In this document: piece after piece, positions 7,661-16,457 of the stretch
How positions within the stretch are numbered: the first letter of the stretch is position 1
Layout of the letters: each line of letters begins with the position of its first letter
Virus record (IMG/VR): IMGVR_UViG_3300009506_000154
Location: 1 to 30,837 of that record
Reading direction: 5' to 3' (one strand)
Source of the DNA: a virus
DNA length: 30,837 nt
The notes under the pieces: model-generated
Database searches by the model: none
What the model saw: only the letters and a program-made list of their open reading frames with translations
Told to the model about the DNA's origin: nothing
Program-made: the position numbers and the translations under genes

Positions 7661-8248
7661 TCAAAAAACCTTATTACGATCCAACCATAACAAATCCTTG
7701 ACTCCCATGGGCAACTCATTGACTTGGGATCCAACAATAACTGTCTCCCGATTCTCATAATAATGCCCAACCAATAATTTGATGGCTTGCTTGTAATGAT
7801 CCGGGACATCTGGAGGATCCCCAAACCCAACAACAACCTGCAACTCAACCCCATTGGCAACCCTCAAAACATCCCCTGGCCATGCGGCTGTTGACTTTAA
7901 AATGATCCTGCATGGGCTGGAGTAGGAATCAACAACATAATTGGTTGCCGCAAATGTTGATGCCTGGTCATTCTCATCATAATATTTGATATGTGTGACC
8001 GACTCCAATGGGCTCATATGCCTTGGCAATGCCCAAACATTGGAGCCGGGGAATCCATCCTCAAAAATCTTATATGTCTGGTCAACAAAAAACGATCCCG
8101 CAATTTTCTCACATTGACTCCGGGCTGTTAACATATATGACATGATCAACTCGTCGTCATCGTCAATGTCAACCCTCAAATGGCTTTTGATGTCATCCAA
8201 ACTGACTGGCTCCAATGCCGGGGCTGTCACCAAAACAATTTTGCTCAT
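7661..8248 (-). CDS. Head-tail connector protein (gp6/phiE125 gp8-like)
   Basis: A 195-residue protein of the HK97 gp6-like connector family that docks under the portal. The N-terminus VTAPALEPVSLDDIKSHLRV with DDDELIMSYMLTARSQCEKIAG matches the family (P.L.EAK.HLR.....D..I...I.AA......G). The C-terminal part VPDHYKQAIKLLVGHYYENRE is the conserved last helix. It overlaps the previous gene by four bases (ATGA). Confidence rests on both motifs and position between capsid and head-tail joining protein. Confidence 0.85.
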   Translation of the reverse strand: MSKIVLVTAPALEPVSLDDIKSHLRVDIDDDDELIMSYMLTARSQCEKIAGSFFVDQTYKIFEDGFPGSNVWALPRHMSPLESVTHIKYYDENDQASTFAATNYVVDSYSSPCRIILKSTAAWPGDVLRVANGVELQVVVGFGDPPDVPDHYKQAIKLLVGHYYENRETVIVGSQVNELPMGVKDLLWLDRNKVF

Positions 8249-8496
8249 TTGTTTGTCGTCCTCATAACCTTATTGGTTGCCCGGGACTTTCTGGCTGCCC
8301 GCTTTGGAGCCGGGGCAACTGCCCGCTCCTCCGGCTCAATGGTCGCTGTCTCAATGGCCTGCTCCCTGACCGGGACAACAAACCCAACATCCAACCAATC
8401 CGCTCCATCCGGCAATGGCAACTCATCTCCCTGGTTGACTCTAAACTTCCGATCTCCGACTCTTGACACAAAACCGATCAATGCTTTAACTTGCAT
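8245..8496 (-). CDS. Hypothetical small basic-tailed protein, capsid-downstream
   Basis: An 83-residue protein. Residues 1-40 form a small beta domain (MQVKALIGFVSRV then FRVNQGDELPLPDGADWLDVGFVVPV), a layout common in small proteins encoded just after phage capsids. The C-terminal 25 residues are Ala/Pro/Lys/Arg-rich (APAPKRAARKSRA), so it may touch nucleic acid or be flexible. The ATG at 8496 has GGAGG nine bases upstream. It ends four bases inside the connector gene. Function unknown. Confidence 0.6.
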   Translation of the reverse strand: MQVKALIGFVSRVGDRKFRVNQGDELPLPDGADWLDVGFVVPVREQAIETATIEPEERAVAPAPKRAARKSRATNKVMRTTNK

Positions 8497-9136
8497 ACTT
8501 GTGATCCTCCAATCTAAAATTGATCCATGGGTTAAGACTGTATATCTTGCAACCATAAACCTCAACCAATCTGTCCCTGACCATCCGGGTCTGTGGCTCA
8601 ATTCTACTCAAAAAATCCTTGTAAAAATCCTCCGACTTGGCCAATGGGTCTGGATAACCTGGAAAATTGATCTTGCCATCAATAGTCCCGCAATCATGGC
8701 CAACCAACAAAATGTTTGCCGCTCCCATAAATGCTGCCAAATGCATGGCTGATGTGATAGTTGAGAATGACACAATAATTTTGTCTGTCCCAATAACATC
8801 CAAATCAACCCGCTCTGTCTCATTGTTTGGGTGATCAAAAACAAAATAATCTCTGCCATTTGTTTTGGCTTTGTTTAATGCATATTGCAAGACTCCACAA
8901 TTGTGCTGGCTGGCAATGACAGTTGATCCGGTTGCCAATGCTGCTGGCAAAACTGCCAACTCTTTTATAACCAGGTAGTCCGTTTTAAACCTGCTCCAAA
9001 CCCGGTTGACTCCGATCGTTAATTTGCCATCAAAAAAACCGGGATCAACAAATCCCGCTGATGGGCCGGAAGCGATGATCCAAATGTCTGATCCTGGATG
9101 CCTGTCTCTCAATTGGCTGGCGGCAATTCTGGCCAT
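8486..9136 (-). CDS. DUF115/MptE-like putative glycosylation enzyme
   Basis: A 216-residue protein with a Rossmann-like N-terminus: DIWIIASGPSAGF followed by IGVNRVW, the G-x-GPS..IGVNR pattern of the DUF115/MptE-like group. Members are known from 6-hydroxymethylpterin pyrophosphokinases and from proteins encoded with sugar-transfer genes, for example in flagellin glycosylation. A later GAANILLVGHDCGTIDGKIN segment fits the same fold. It overlaps the glycosyltransferase gene by 28 bases, which argues for a shared pathway. Its reaction here is not established; I infer transfer or activation of a sugar for a virion or host target. Confidence 0.62.
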   Translation of the reverse strand: MARIAASQLRDRHPGSDIWIIASGPSAGFVDPGFFDGKLTIGVNRVWSRFKTDYLVIKELAVLPAALATGSTVIASQHNCGVLQYALNKAKTNGRDYFVFDHPNNETERVDLDVIGTDKIIVSFSTITSAMHLAAFMGAANILLVGHDCGTIDGKINFPGYPDPLAKSEDFYKDFLSRIEPQTRMVRDRLVEVYGCKIYSLNPWINFRLEDHKYAS

Positions 9137-9765
9137 AAAATTTGCCCATCCTCATTTTTGTGTCCACAAACAACGCTCATGTCTGCCCGTCTAACAAAAC
9201 CATGTCTGTGCAAATCATTTGTAAAATGTGTGTCACAATGACAACCATGTTTTGGCCAATCGATCCTGAATTTGATCGCCTCCAATACATGCCTCTTGAT
9301 CAAAACGCAACCAAACCCGGCTCCGCTGCAATCAACGACTCCCGCCTTAACTGCTGCCGCCAATCTGTCTGGCCTGATTGATAAACTCTCACCAACGTTT
9401 TTTGGCTTGCCCGGGTATAACTCAAAAATGTTGACAACATTGGAGACTCTAAACCTATAAACTCCATATGCAACATCAACATCTAATGCAGCAAGTTTTT
9501 TGATGGCATCCTTGGGAGGGATAATATCAGACTCAACAACCATCATTGCATCATACCTCCCTGCCAAAAAAACCTCCTGGCCCCTCTGGTATTGATGGTG
9601 ATGATTTAAGATTCTGCGTTTTAGTTTATCCCTCTGCTCTGGATGGGGATTGTCTTTTTGGAAGAGGATGGCCTTTGGGCCATCCCATTCCAAATTAACA
9701 ACTGCCTCAATGGTCTCTGGCTCCAACCTCAAAACCGGGACAAAAACCAAAACATCATTGATCAT
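9109..9765 (-). CDS. Glycosyltransferase-like protein (GT-A / family 2 type)
   Basis: A 218-residue protein with a GT-A-like nucleotide-sugar layout: N-terminal VLVFVPVLRLEPETIEAV, then RYDAMMVVESDIIPPKDAI, where E78-S-D80 stands in the place of the DXD metal-binding motif, then SGAGFGCVLIKRHVLEAI and a HCDTHFTNDLHRHGF segment that resembles the conserved ED..... RL...G acceptor motif. It starts one base before the capsid gene's stop region and has no signal peptide or membrane segment, so it should act in the cytoplasm. The donor and the target are unknown. Confidence 0.7.
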   Translation of the reverse strand: MINDVLVFVPVLRLEPETIEAVVNLEWDGPKAILFQKDNPHPEQRDKLKRRILNHHHQYQRGQEVFLAGRYDAMMVVESDIIPPKDAIKKLAALDVDVAYGVYRFRVSNVVNIFELYPGKPKNVGESLSIRPDRLAAAVKAGVVDCSGAGFGCVLIKRHVLEAIKFRIDWPKHGCHCDTHFTNDLHRHGFVRRADMSVVCGHKNEDGQILWPELPPAN

Positions 9766-11022
9766 TTATGCTGTTGGATGCTGCCCGTATCCAACCGCTC
9801 CGGCAATCAAGACTCCATAAACCGCTCTAAACGAATATTTCAAATAAACAATCCCGTCTGTGGTATATGGATCCCTCAAAAACCGCAACGCTGGATCCTC
9901 TCGCATGCCAACAAAATACCAATTGCCAAAATACACCGACTTGGCTGATGCTGCAATTGCTGCCGCCTGGTTGCTGTAAAAAACCGGATAACCCAAAATC
10001 TCCCGGGCAAAACTGCCGCCTGGCGTTTGTGCGTAGAGTCGGGCATTGCCTGTGATGCTGGCAATGTCTCCAAATGTTGATGGTCTGGTAACAAATCCAA
10101 TGCTGCCGCCATCGTCCAGATAGTATCCAATTGTGTCACCAAAAACAATGTCCTCCGGCTCCCCGGCTGCAATTGCTGTGGCTGATGCAAACGATTTAAG
10201 ACTCGAGCCATTGGCTGCGACTTCCGTTAACAATAGACTGTTATGGGTGATCCCAATGGCCCTGCCAACTGCGTCTGCAACATGGGCCAATAAATTGGCA
10301 TCCTCATCATCCAACAACTCCTCTGTGAGGGCCAACTTTTTGGTCTTTTTTGCCAATGTAAACGCTTTGTTTGCCATAACCGGGGCAACATCCCGCTCAT
10401 ATGTTTGGGCATAGGAATCATCTTGCTCTGAGGTTGCCGCAAAAACTGATGGGTCAGATGACTCGTAAGGATAATTAACCGTTGTCCCAACTCCCGGGAC
10501 TGGTCTGACTCCCAAACGCTCTGATAACCTGACCTCATTCATCCTCAATGCAATTGTCCCGGCAAACCCGGTTGGGACTGCCGCTCCCCCATCCGCTGCT
10601 GTGGTGATATTCATAATTGAGTCAACTGCTCGCTGCTCCGGCAATCCAAACATCCTGGCTGCCCTGGCTTGCAATGCTGTTGGCAATTTGACCTCTAACG
10701 ATGATCCATTTCGATCATCCTCCGGCTGCATTAAATCCTTGACTCCGCCTGCGTCTCCGGTCTTAATGTAATGGCCCAACGCTCTGATCTCGCTGTCTCC
10801 CAATCCAATTTTGTTGATGTTTGGGGCTGCTGCTGGCACATTGGGAATCGATTCCATTCTCTCGATCCTGGTCTCCAATGCTTTGGCCTGTGCAATAAGA
10901 TCATCATATTGGGTTGCCTCTCCGGGATCCAAATCCCGATCCTCAACCTCTGCGGATTCCACCAATTTTTTGGCTTGATCCAATAACTCTGCCCTTCGGG
11001 CTCTTAACTCTCTGGCATTCAT
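9766..11022 (-). CDS. Major capsid protein, HK97 fold with N-terminal scaffold
   Basis: Builds the icosahedral head. The 418-residue protein has a charged helical N-terminus (residues 1-60, MNARELRARRAELLDQAKKL onward) typical of the scaffold-like delta domain removed by the prohead protease. It then has HK97-fold segments: AAVPTGFAGTIALRMNEVRLSERLGVRPVPG, YPYESSDPSVFA near the E-loop, and the C-terminal beta region ending in GYGQHPTA. The start has AGGAGTTTTATACA upstream. It lies just after the protease gene. The cleavage site, probably near residues 100-130, cannot be fixed by eye. Confidence 0.93.
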   Translation of the reverse strand: MNARELRARRAELLDQAKKLVESAEVEDRDLDPGEATQYDDLIAQAKALETRIERMESIPNVPAAAPNINKIGLGDSEIRALGHYIKTGDAGGVKDLMQPEDDRNGSSLEVKLPTALQARAARMFGLPEQRAVDSIMNITTAADGGAAVPTGFAGTIALRMNEVRLSERLGVRPVPGVGTTVNYPYESSDPSVFAATSEQDDSYAQTYERDVAPVMANKAFTLAKKTKKLALTEELLDDEDANLLAHVADAVGRAIGITHNSLLLTEVAANGSSLKSFASATAIAAGEPEDIVFGDTIGYYLDDGGSIGFVTRPSTFGDIASITGNARLYAQTPGGSFAREILGYPVFYSNQAAAIAASAKSVYFGNWYFVGMREDPALRFLRDPYTTDGIVYLKYSFRAVYGVLIAGAVGYGQHPTA

Positions 11023-11041
11023 TGTATAAAACTCCTGTGGT

Positions 11042-11755
11042 TTAAATAATTTTTAATTGCTCCAACTCAACCAATCGCCGCTTGAGTCCAACCAACGTTT
11101 TGGTCTCCTGACCCTCCGGCTCCTGGTCTCCATCATTGTGGGACTCCTGCCCCGGCAATGATAGGTTGATTAACTCTCTCAATTGACTCAACATCCTGTC
11201 AATCTCATCAACATCCAAACCATTTTTGACTCTGGCAATAAACATATTGCCCAATGATCTGGCTGTGACTTCCGTTTGTGGATATGCTGGATATGTAACG
11301 ACTGACACATCAAACAACCTGACCTCCAACAACTCCCGCTCTGCCGGGTCTGCATCGTGATTCCATGCATCCCGGATTGTATTAAACCCAAAACTTGCCT
11401 GGTTGATGTCTCCCCGCTTAATGGATGTCTGCAAATCATCTGCCCATGCTGCTGCTGGAGGATCAACCCTAAAATGGAGCCCATGATCGTCCTCTGCCAA
11501 CTCCAATGTCTCTGCTTTGTTGCGTCCCAAAACATAATTGGGATCATGGTTAAACAATGCCCTGACATCCGACTCCTGGATGGTCTTTTTAAATGCTCCG
11601 GCTCTGATCTTTTCCCTGAAAAATCCCAAATCTGCCCATTGGTTAAATACTGCCGCATAACCCTCAATGCCGCCCTCCGGGTCGACTCTAAACTCAACTG
11701 GCAAAAATCGCCGCTCAACCCCATCCTGTTTAATAATGTCAATCTTTTCTCTCAT
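11042..11755 (-). CDS. Prohead maturation protease (HK97 gp4-like)
   Basis: A 237-residue serine protease of the HK97 prohead family that removes the capsid scaffold domain. The N-terminal segment GGIEGYAAVFNQWADLG is the family hallmark. The likely catalytic pair is His70 in LFNHDPNYVLGR and Ser121 in QASFGFN. A third element, LFDVSVVTYPAYPQTEVTAR, closes the domain. A charged C-terminal tail follows. The ATG at 11755 has GAGGAGATCAGAG ahead; a longer frame from 11791 is less likely. It is encoded between portal and capsid. Confidence 0.93.
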   Translation of the reverse strand: MREKIDIIKQDGVERRFLPVEFRVDPEGGIEGYAAVFNQWADLGFFREKIRAGAFKKTIQESDVRALFNHDPNYVLGRNKAETLELAEDDHGLHFRVDPPAAAWADDLQTSIKRGDINQASFGFNTIRDAWNHDADPAERELLEVRLFDVSVVTYPAYPQTEVTARSLGNMFIARVKNGLDVDEIDRMLSQLRELINLSLPGQESHNDGDQEPEGQETKTLVGLKRRLVELEQLKII

Positions 11756-11766
11756 CTCTGATCTCC

Positions 11767-13782
11767 TCAAATCTCCGGGACAATCATACAATCACATCCC
11801 CCATGGTATGGAGGATGGCCAATGGCTGTGGAGGATGTCAATGGCTCATCAACTCCATCTGGCAATAATTGATCGCCAGGCTGGAGGAAAAATTGTTTTA
11901 TCCCAATAATCTTACCATTTAACGCTTTGCAATATGGGCATGAGTCCCCAAATGCAACTGATTTTAATTTTTGGATCCCGGCAATGGCAAAAACCGTTTT
12001 GGCAACCGCATTGTTAAACCTGGTCGACTCCTCCTCTGCAATATTGGATGATCGACTCCCCTCCCATGTGTCCAATTCGCTGCCAATGGCATCCTCAATT
12101 GGCTGCTGCTTTTGTTGGGCTGCCTTGATCGCCTGCCTGATCCTGTCCAGACTGATCCCCGTATGCCTGGCGGCAAAACCGCCTGTATATGAGTCAATAA
12201 ACCTCATAACCTCCGGGCCAATCTCATCCTCCGATCCAACCTCGTCCAATGCCTCTGCCGCAACTGCCTCTCCATATGATCCGTTTAATGGCATCAACTG
12301 TTTTTTGACAAAATCCGCATGATCCCGCTCAAACTCCTCCAACCATAATAAAAACTTTGTGGAGTCCATGGCCCTGGCTGATGTCATTTTGTCCATCTGG
12401 CCCCGGATGTCATTAACCTCCCGCCTCAAAACCCTGGCGGCTGTGTCCTTATATAACCCCAAATATGCCGATCTCAACCTCAACCTGGTTGGGGCTGCCC
12501 GGTTGTCCCGGGTCTCTGCAATTCCATTTGCAATTTGACCAGCTGCGGAATCAATCTGCCTTGCATTTTGATCCTGCTGCTGCCCCGCCTGTGGAGCCGG
12601 GATCATGTTTAATGGTACTAAATAAACGTCCCCGCCCTCCACCGGATTCATATTTTCCAACCGCCTGATGTCATTTGCAGACATCCAACCCCATTGCCTG
12701 CCCTGTGCGTATGCGTTATATCTGGCGGCTGTGTCCCCCCTCAATAATGCATCCAACAAAAACTCTGCATAATATCTCTGCCTGTCGCCAGGTAGAATCA
12801 ACGTTTGTTTTATGGACTGCTCCCATCTGCGAGTCCATGGCTGGATGGTGTCAACAACATGCTCAATGGATTGATGCTCTATGTTGCTAAATGTTGCATT
12901 TTCCATATGTCCAATTTTATGGGGCTGCATTCTAAACCACCGGGCAACATCTGCAATCTGAAAATTCCGGGTCTCAATAAATTGGGCATCATTCAATGGC
13001 ATCCCAACCTCATGCAATTTCATTCCCTCCTCTAAAATGGCTGGCTTGTGTGACTTTTCGACTCCCTGATGGACTTCTGCCCATGATGCCCTCAAATTTT
13101 CATGGGCTGTTGGTGATAACTCCCCTGGATGCTCCAAAACAATGCCTGGCCGGGCATCATTTTTATAAAACCGATATGCAAACTCATCTGCCATCAAACC
13201 AGACTCAAAATTTTTCCTGGCAAATCCAACAACTGAATAACCCATTAATCCATCGCTGCCCAATCCCCTCAAATGCCAAACATTGTTGGATGATAACCAA
13301 ATCAACTGCCCATTGGGCAATTGATAACGATATAAAATCCGCTCCCCATCCCGCCTGACATCGATCATCATATTGGGCATCAATGGCCATAACTCAACAA
13401 CCCGTCCCCGGGCATCATAATCAATCTGAATATATGCATTGCCCCATAATGCCAAATGCCCCTGGATTGTCTCCCGGAATTCAAACGCTGTCATCAATGG
13501 GTTGGGACTGTCATGCAACAAATTGTATAAATAATGGCTGGTTGCCCGTCTCCGGCTGTCCCCCTGCTGCTCATATAAGATCAATGGCAACTCTCCCAAC
13601 GTCTCTGCCAAAATCCTGACACAAGCAAAAACCGCTGATAATTTTAACGCTGTGGAAGGTTGCCCAATGGATGTCCCGGCTGCCTCCCGGTTGGCTGCCA
13701 TCGACTCAACAATAACCTCATAACCTGTTGCTCTTTTTTCGACTTCCGATCCTGAGAATAAATCTGCAAAAATCCCGCTCAT
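11767..13782 (-). CDS. Portal protein fused to Mu F-like minor head domain
   Basis: A 671-residue two-domain protein. Residues 1 to about 400 are an HK97-family portal: STALKLSAVFACVRILAETLGELP, then LLHDSPNPLMTAFEFRE, LWGNAYIQIDYD, and the crown/clip region up to GGDVYLVPLNMIPA. This part forms the dodecameric DNA channel. Residues from about 430 to 671 look like the C-terminal region of Mu F / SPP1 gp7-like minor head proteins, ending in C615-P-Y-C-KALNGKI and HPPYHGGCDCM, the family's Cys/His cluster. The two parts are normally separate genes; here one frame covers both with a Gln/Asn-rich linker (QQQDQNARQ). The start overlaps the upstream gene by four bases. Confidence 0.85.
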   Translation of the reverse strand: MSGIFADLFSGSEVEKRATGYEVIVESMAANREAAGTSIGQPSTALKLSAVFACVRILAETLGELPLILYEQQGDSRRRATSHYLYNLLHDSPNPLMTAFEFRETIQGHLALWGNAYIQIDYDARGRVVELWPLMPNMMIDVRRDGERILYRYQLPNGQLIWLSSNNVWHLRGLGSDGLMGYSVVGFARKNFESGLMADEFAYRFYKNDARPGIVLEHPGELSPTAHENLRASWAEVHQGVEKSHKPAILEEGMKLHEVGMPLNDAQFIETRNFQIADVARWFRMQPHKIGHMENATFSNIEHQSIEHVVDTIQPWTRRWEQSIKQTLILPGDRQRYYAEFLLDALLRGDTAARYNAYAQGRQWGWMSANDIRRLENMNPVEGGDVYLVPLNMIPAPQAGQQQDQNARQIDSAAGQIANGIAETRDNRAAPTRLRLRSAYLGLYKDTAARVLRREVNDIRGQMDKMTSARAMDSTKFLLWLEEFERDHADFVKKQLMPLNGSYGEAVAAEALDEVGSEDEIGPEVMRFIDSYTGGFAARHTGISLDRIRQAIKAAQQKQQPIEDAIGSELDTWEGSRSSNIAEEESTRFNNAVAKTVFAIAGIQKLKSVAFGDSCPYCKALNGKIIGIKQFFLQPGDQLLPDGVDEPLTSSTAIGHPPYHGGCDCMIVPEI

Positions 13783-13952
13783 TTATTTGATCCTTTTCGC
13801 CATGCTCCCAAAACCCCCATGATCCATAACATCAAACCAATGCCAATTGGGATCAATGGCAATCTGATTAAATATAACCCATAACCAACCAAAATCAACC
13901 CTATAAAAATTAAAATGTCATTGATGTCAATTTTTCCAAATAATTTGCTCAT
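13779..13952 (-). CDS. Small two-span membrane protein
   Basis: A 57-residue protein between the large terminase and the portal. Two hydrophobic helices (about residues 12-29 and 31-50) are separated by Arg-Leu-Pro, with a basic C-terminal end (AWRKGSNK). The ATG is at 13952 with AAAGGG upstream, and the stop overlaps the portal start (AAATGAGC). Small membrane proteins occur at this spot in several HK97-type phages, but I know of no firm function. Confidence 0.65.
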   Translation of the reverse strand: MSKLFGKIDINDILIFIGLILVGYGLYLIRLPLIPIGIGLMLWIMGVLGAWRKGSNK

Positions 13953-13970
13953 GTTAACCCTTTGTTTGGT

Positions 13971-15536
13971 TTAATCCAACGTCTGGATGCCCCTGGTCTC
14001 ATAAACCGATCCCGCTGCAACATGCCTGACTGCCCGATCCAATGCCATCAAACCTGCAACGATCCCGTCAATTTTCTCCCGGCTCTTTTTTTTGTTTGGT
14101 TTAACATTCCCTGCGGGATCCTGGTCAACAACCAGGTTGTCTGCCATCCATCTCAAAACCGGGTTGCCGCCATGGGCCAATTGTTTGCCCAAAACCAACC
14201 TCAACAAATCTGTCATTGGAGGGCTCATTGACTTATAACCCTGGCCAAACCCAACAATCTCAAAACCCAATCCCTCCAATTGGCTGCTGATCTGGAATGC
14301 TCCCCATCTGTCAAATGCAATCTCCCGGATGTTAAACCGCTCCCCCAATAACTCAATGTCTCTCAAAATAAACTGATAATCAATAACATTGCCCTCTGTT
14401 ACTGTGATCAACCCGTCCCTGGCCCATGCATCATATGGGACTCGATCTTTTCTGACCCGCTGCATCATGTTTTCCTCGGGGATCCAAAAAAATGGCAACC
14501 AGGCATGCCGCTCATCCTCTCCCTGCTCCGCTGGAAAATCCAAAACCATGGCTGCAATGTCCCCTGTGCTGGCCAAATCCAATCCTGCATAACATTCTGA
14601 TCCCTCCAACAATTTGGCATCAACTGCCATCTGGCATGCATCCCATGCCTCCAAATCCAACCATCTGGACTCCTGTGCTGTCCATTGGTTTAAATGCAAC
14701 CGTCTGAATGTGTTTTGATATGCCGGGACATGCCTTGCCCTGGATGCCTCCTGCCTGAGGTAGTCCAATTTCACGCTGACTCCCAACCCCGGGTTGGCTT
14801 TGGCCCAAACCGCCTCATCCAACCAATCGTCATCCTTCTCTGCTGCTGCAATATATGCAAAAAACGACGGGTCATCAACGATCCCTTTTAATATTTGCTC
14901 TGCATACTCATGGTACTCCCAACAAATTGATGTTTTGTCAAATCCGGCTGTTGTGATCAAAACAACCAATGGCTGCTGCCTGGCTCCGGTTGCTGTTACC
15001 AAAACATCAACCAACTCCCGGTTGGGCTGCACATGCAATTCATCAACAACAACCCCATGGGCATTTAAACCATGCTTTGTGAATGCGTCTGCCGATAAAA
15101 CCCGATAGGTTGATCGGGTTGATGGGACAACAATTGATCTTTTATATGGATCCGCCAATTTGGACAATGGCCCGGATGCCTCAACCATCTGTTTGGCCAA
15201 ATCAAAAACAATTGCCGCCTGGTCTTTGTCTGCTGCTGCTGAGTAAACCTCCGCTCCCTGCTCCCCATCTGCAAACTCCAAATATAGTGCAATCCCGGCT
15301 GCCAATGTTGACTTGCCATTTTTCCTTGGAATCTCAATGTATGCTGTCCTAAATTTTCGAGTCCCATCTGCCCTCCTCCAACCAAACAATGGGCCAATGA
15401 TGTCATCCCGCTGCCAATCCTGCAAAACAAATGGTTGCCCTGCCCATTCACCTTTAACATGGGTCAATATTTTCTCAAAAAAATTAATGGCTGCCCTTGC
15501 ATATTTTTGATCAAAATAAAACTCATCTGCCGCCAT
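13971..15536 (-). CDS. Large terminase subunit (TerL)
   Basis: The DNA-packaging motor and nuclease, 521 residues. Walker A is IPRKNGKST at residues 69-77 (after EWAGQPFVLQDWQ, the adenine-binding region). Walker B is GVVVDELH at 161-168. The coupling motif is ITTAGFD at 194-200. The C-terminal RNase H-like nuclease starts with YAGLDLAST, whose Asp320 is the likely first metal ligand, continues with IREIAFDRWGAF and ends in KIDGIVAGLMALDRA, giving the other acidic residues. It starts at the ATG at 15536, overlapping the TGA of the small subunit; a TTG three bases upstream is less likely. It looks intact and full length. Confidence 0.96.
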   Translation of the reverse strand: MAADEFYFDQKYARAAINFFEKILTHVKGEWAGQPFVLQDWQRDDIIGPLFGWRRADGTRKFRTAYIEIPRKNGKSTLAAGIALYLEFADGEQGAEVYSAAADKDQAAIVFDLAKQMVEASGPLSKLADPYKRSIVVPSTRSTYRVLSADAFTKHGLNAHGVVVDELHVQPNRELVDVLVTATGARQQPLVVLITTAGFDKTSICWEYHEYAEQILKGIVDDPSFFAYIAAAEKDDDWLDEAVWAKANPGLGVSVKLDYLRQEASRARHVPAYQNTFRRLHLNQWTAQESRWLDLEAWDACQMAVDAKLLEGSECYAGLDLASTGDIAAMVLDFPAEQGEDERHAWLPFFWIPEENMMQRVRKDRVPYDAWARDGLITVTEGNVIDYQFILRDIELLGERFNIREIAFDRWGAFQISSQLEGLGFEIVGFGQGYKSMSPPMTDLLRLVLGKQLAHGGNPVLRWMADNLVVDQDPAGNVKPNKKKSREKIDGIVAGLMALDRAVRHVAAGSVYETRGIQTLD

Positions 15537-16003
15537 CAATCACCAATGCCATCAAACAAGATTTCTGATAATGTAGGCTCATCGTCCAAAACATCCGCAA
15601 CGATCCGGCTCCGGCTGGATGGTGTCAAACCAAACTCAACCAATAACTGCTTGTATGCTGTGCTGTTTTCCCTGAATGCCTGCATGGCCGGATTCTTTTT
15701 TGTTTTTCCATCCTCTGTGATGGTCAACCCGTTGATCTCAACATCCTCCATTGCCATCCTGGCAAATGCATAATGCAAACATAGCATCTCAAACGCTGGC
15801 AAATCAACCTCTGTGAGGATCCCCAACTCAATTAACTTTGGAGCCAATGCATGCCATAATTTCTGGCCATGTTTTGGCAAAACCCCATGGGGCATCCTTG
15901 GACTTGCTCTGCCAGGCTTTGGCTCATTTTGGTTAAATGGTCGTTTGCCCGGGTTGCCTGCTAGTTTTTTAATAATTGTTGGCTTTGGCTTTGCTCCTGC
16001 CAT
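15536..16003 (-). CDS. Small terminase subunit (P27-like)
   Basis: Recognises the packaging site and loads DNA onto TerL. The 155-residue product begins MAGAKPKPTIIKKLAGNPGK, the typical basic P27-family start, followed by PNQNEPKPG-like Pro-rich residues, then a helical domain with LPKHGQKLWHALAPKLIELG and DLPAFEMLCLHYAFARMA. The C-terminal part has a family-like LLVEFGLTPSSRSRI. The ATG at 16003 has TGGAGC in front; the longer frame upstream overlaps the HNH gene and is not needed. The pair HNH-TerS-TerL is typical of cos-type packaging. Confidence 0.92.
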   Translation of the reverse strand: MAGAKPKPTIIKKLAGNPGKRPFNQNEPKPGRASPRMPHGVLPKHGQKLWHALAPKLIELGILTEVDLPAFEMLCLHYAFARMAMEDVEINGLTITEDGKTKKNPAMQAFRENSTAYKQLLVEFGLTPSSRSRIVADVLDDEPTLSEILFDGIGD

Positions 16004-16034
16004 TTTTTTGCTCCATTCTGCGGCTGTGCGTGAA

Positions 16035-16457
16035 TCATTGCCCGCCCGGTCTCGCTCTTTGGGTCTGTGGAAAATGACTCCCCCCCTGGTCTGCTCCCCA
16101 TCTCCCATCCTCGGCTGCTGTCTTTCGACTGTGACATGGCTTGCATAAACTTTGGAGATTGTCAAATGCATTGCTCCCCCCCTGCCTCAATGGGACAATG
16201 TGATCAACCTCCCTGGCTGCAACTGTCACCCCCGTTTTTCTGTGGACTCCAAATGGGTCATTGCAAACTGGATGCCGGGCCAATTGCATCCTCCTAATTT
16301 TTCTCCACCTCGAATTATATCCCCGCTCTGCCGCTGTCCCCCGCTCCTCATCAAACCTCCTCTGCTGCTCCCGCTCATGCTCCGGGCAATATATCCCCCC
16401 CCGAATTATTGCCGGGCATCCTGGTTGGCTGCATGGTCTCCCTGCTTTTTGTGGCAT
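16035..16457 (-). CDS. HNH endonuclease next to terminase
   Basis: A 140-residue HNH nuclease. Two pairs of Cys frame the domain: an N-terminal C9...C14...C24..H zinc knuckle-like part, then C65 and C105-x2-C108. The core is EVDHIVPLRQGGSNAFDNLQ then CKPCHSRKT, giving D85-H86, N100 and H109 as the HNH residues. In cos phages such an HNH protein cooperates with the terminase for specific DNA cutting, and its position immediately before the small terminase fits this role better than a free homing nuclease. The ATG at 16457 lies inside the preceding gene. Confidence 0.88.
   Translation of the reverse strand: MPQKAGRPCSQPGCPAIIRGGIYCPEHEREQQRRFDEERGTAAERGYNSRWRKIRRMQLARHPVCNDPFGVHRKTGVTVAAREVDHIVPLRQGGSNAFDNLQSLCKPCHSRKTAAEDGRWGADQGGSHFPQTQRARPGGQ

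Noticed and set aside
11767-13782. Polymorphic toxin at the end of the Mu F-like domain
   Set aside because: The protein ends right after the Cys/His cluster with no extra C-terminal domain, so there is no room for a toxin.
15536-16171. Longer small terminase from an upstream start
   Set aside because: The extra 56 residues overlap the HNH gene, have no family match, and the internal ATG at 16003 has a good ribosome site and the usual basic start.
16035-16457. HNH gene as a homing endonuclease insertion
   Set aside because: It lies in the usual HNH-TerS-TerL order of cos-type phages, does not split any gene and has no intron or intein sign.
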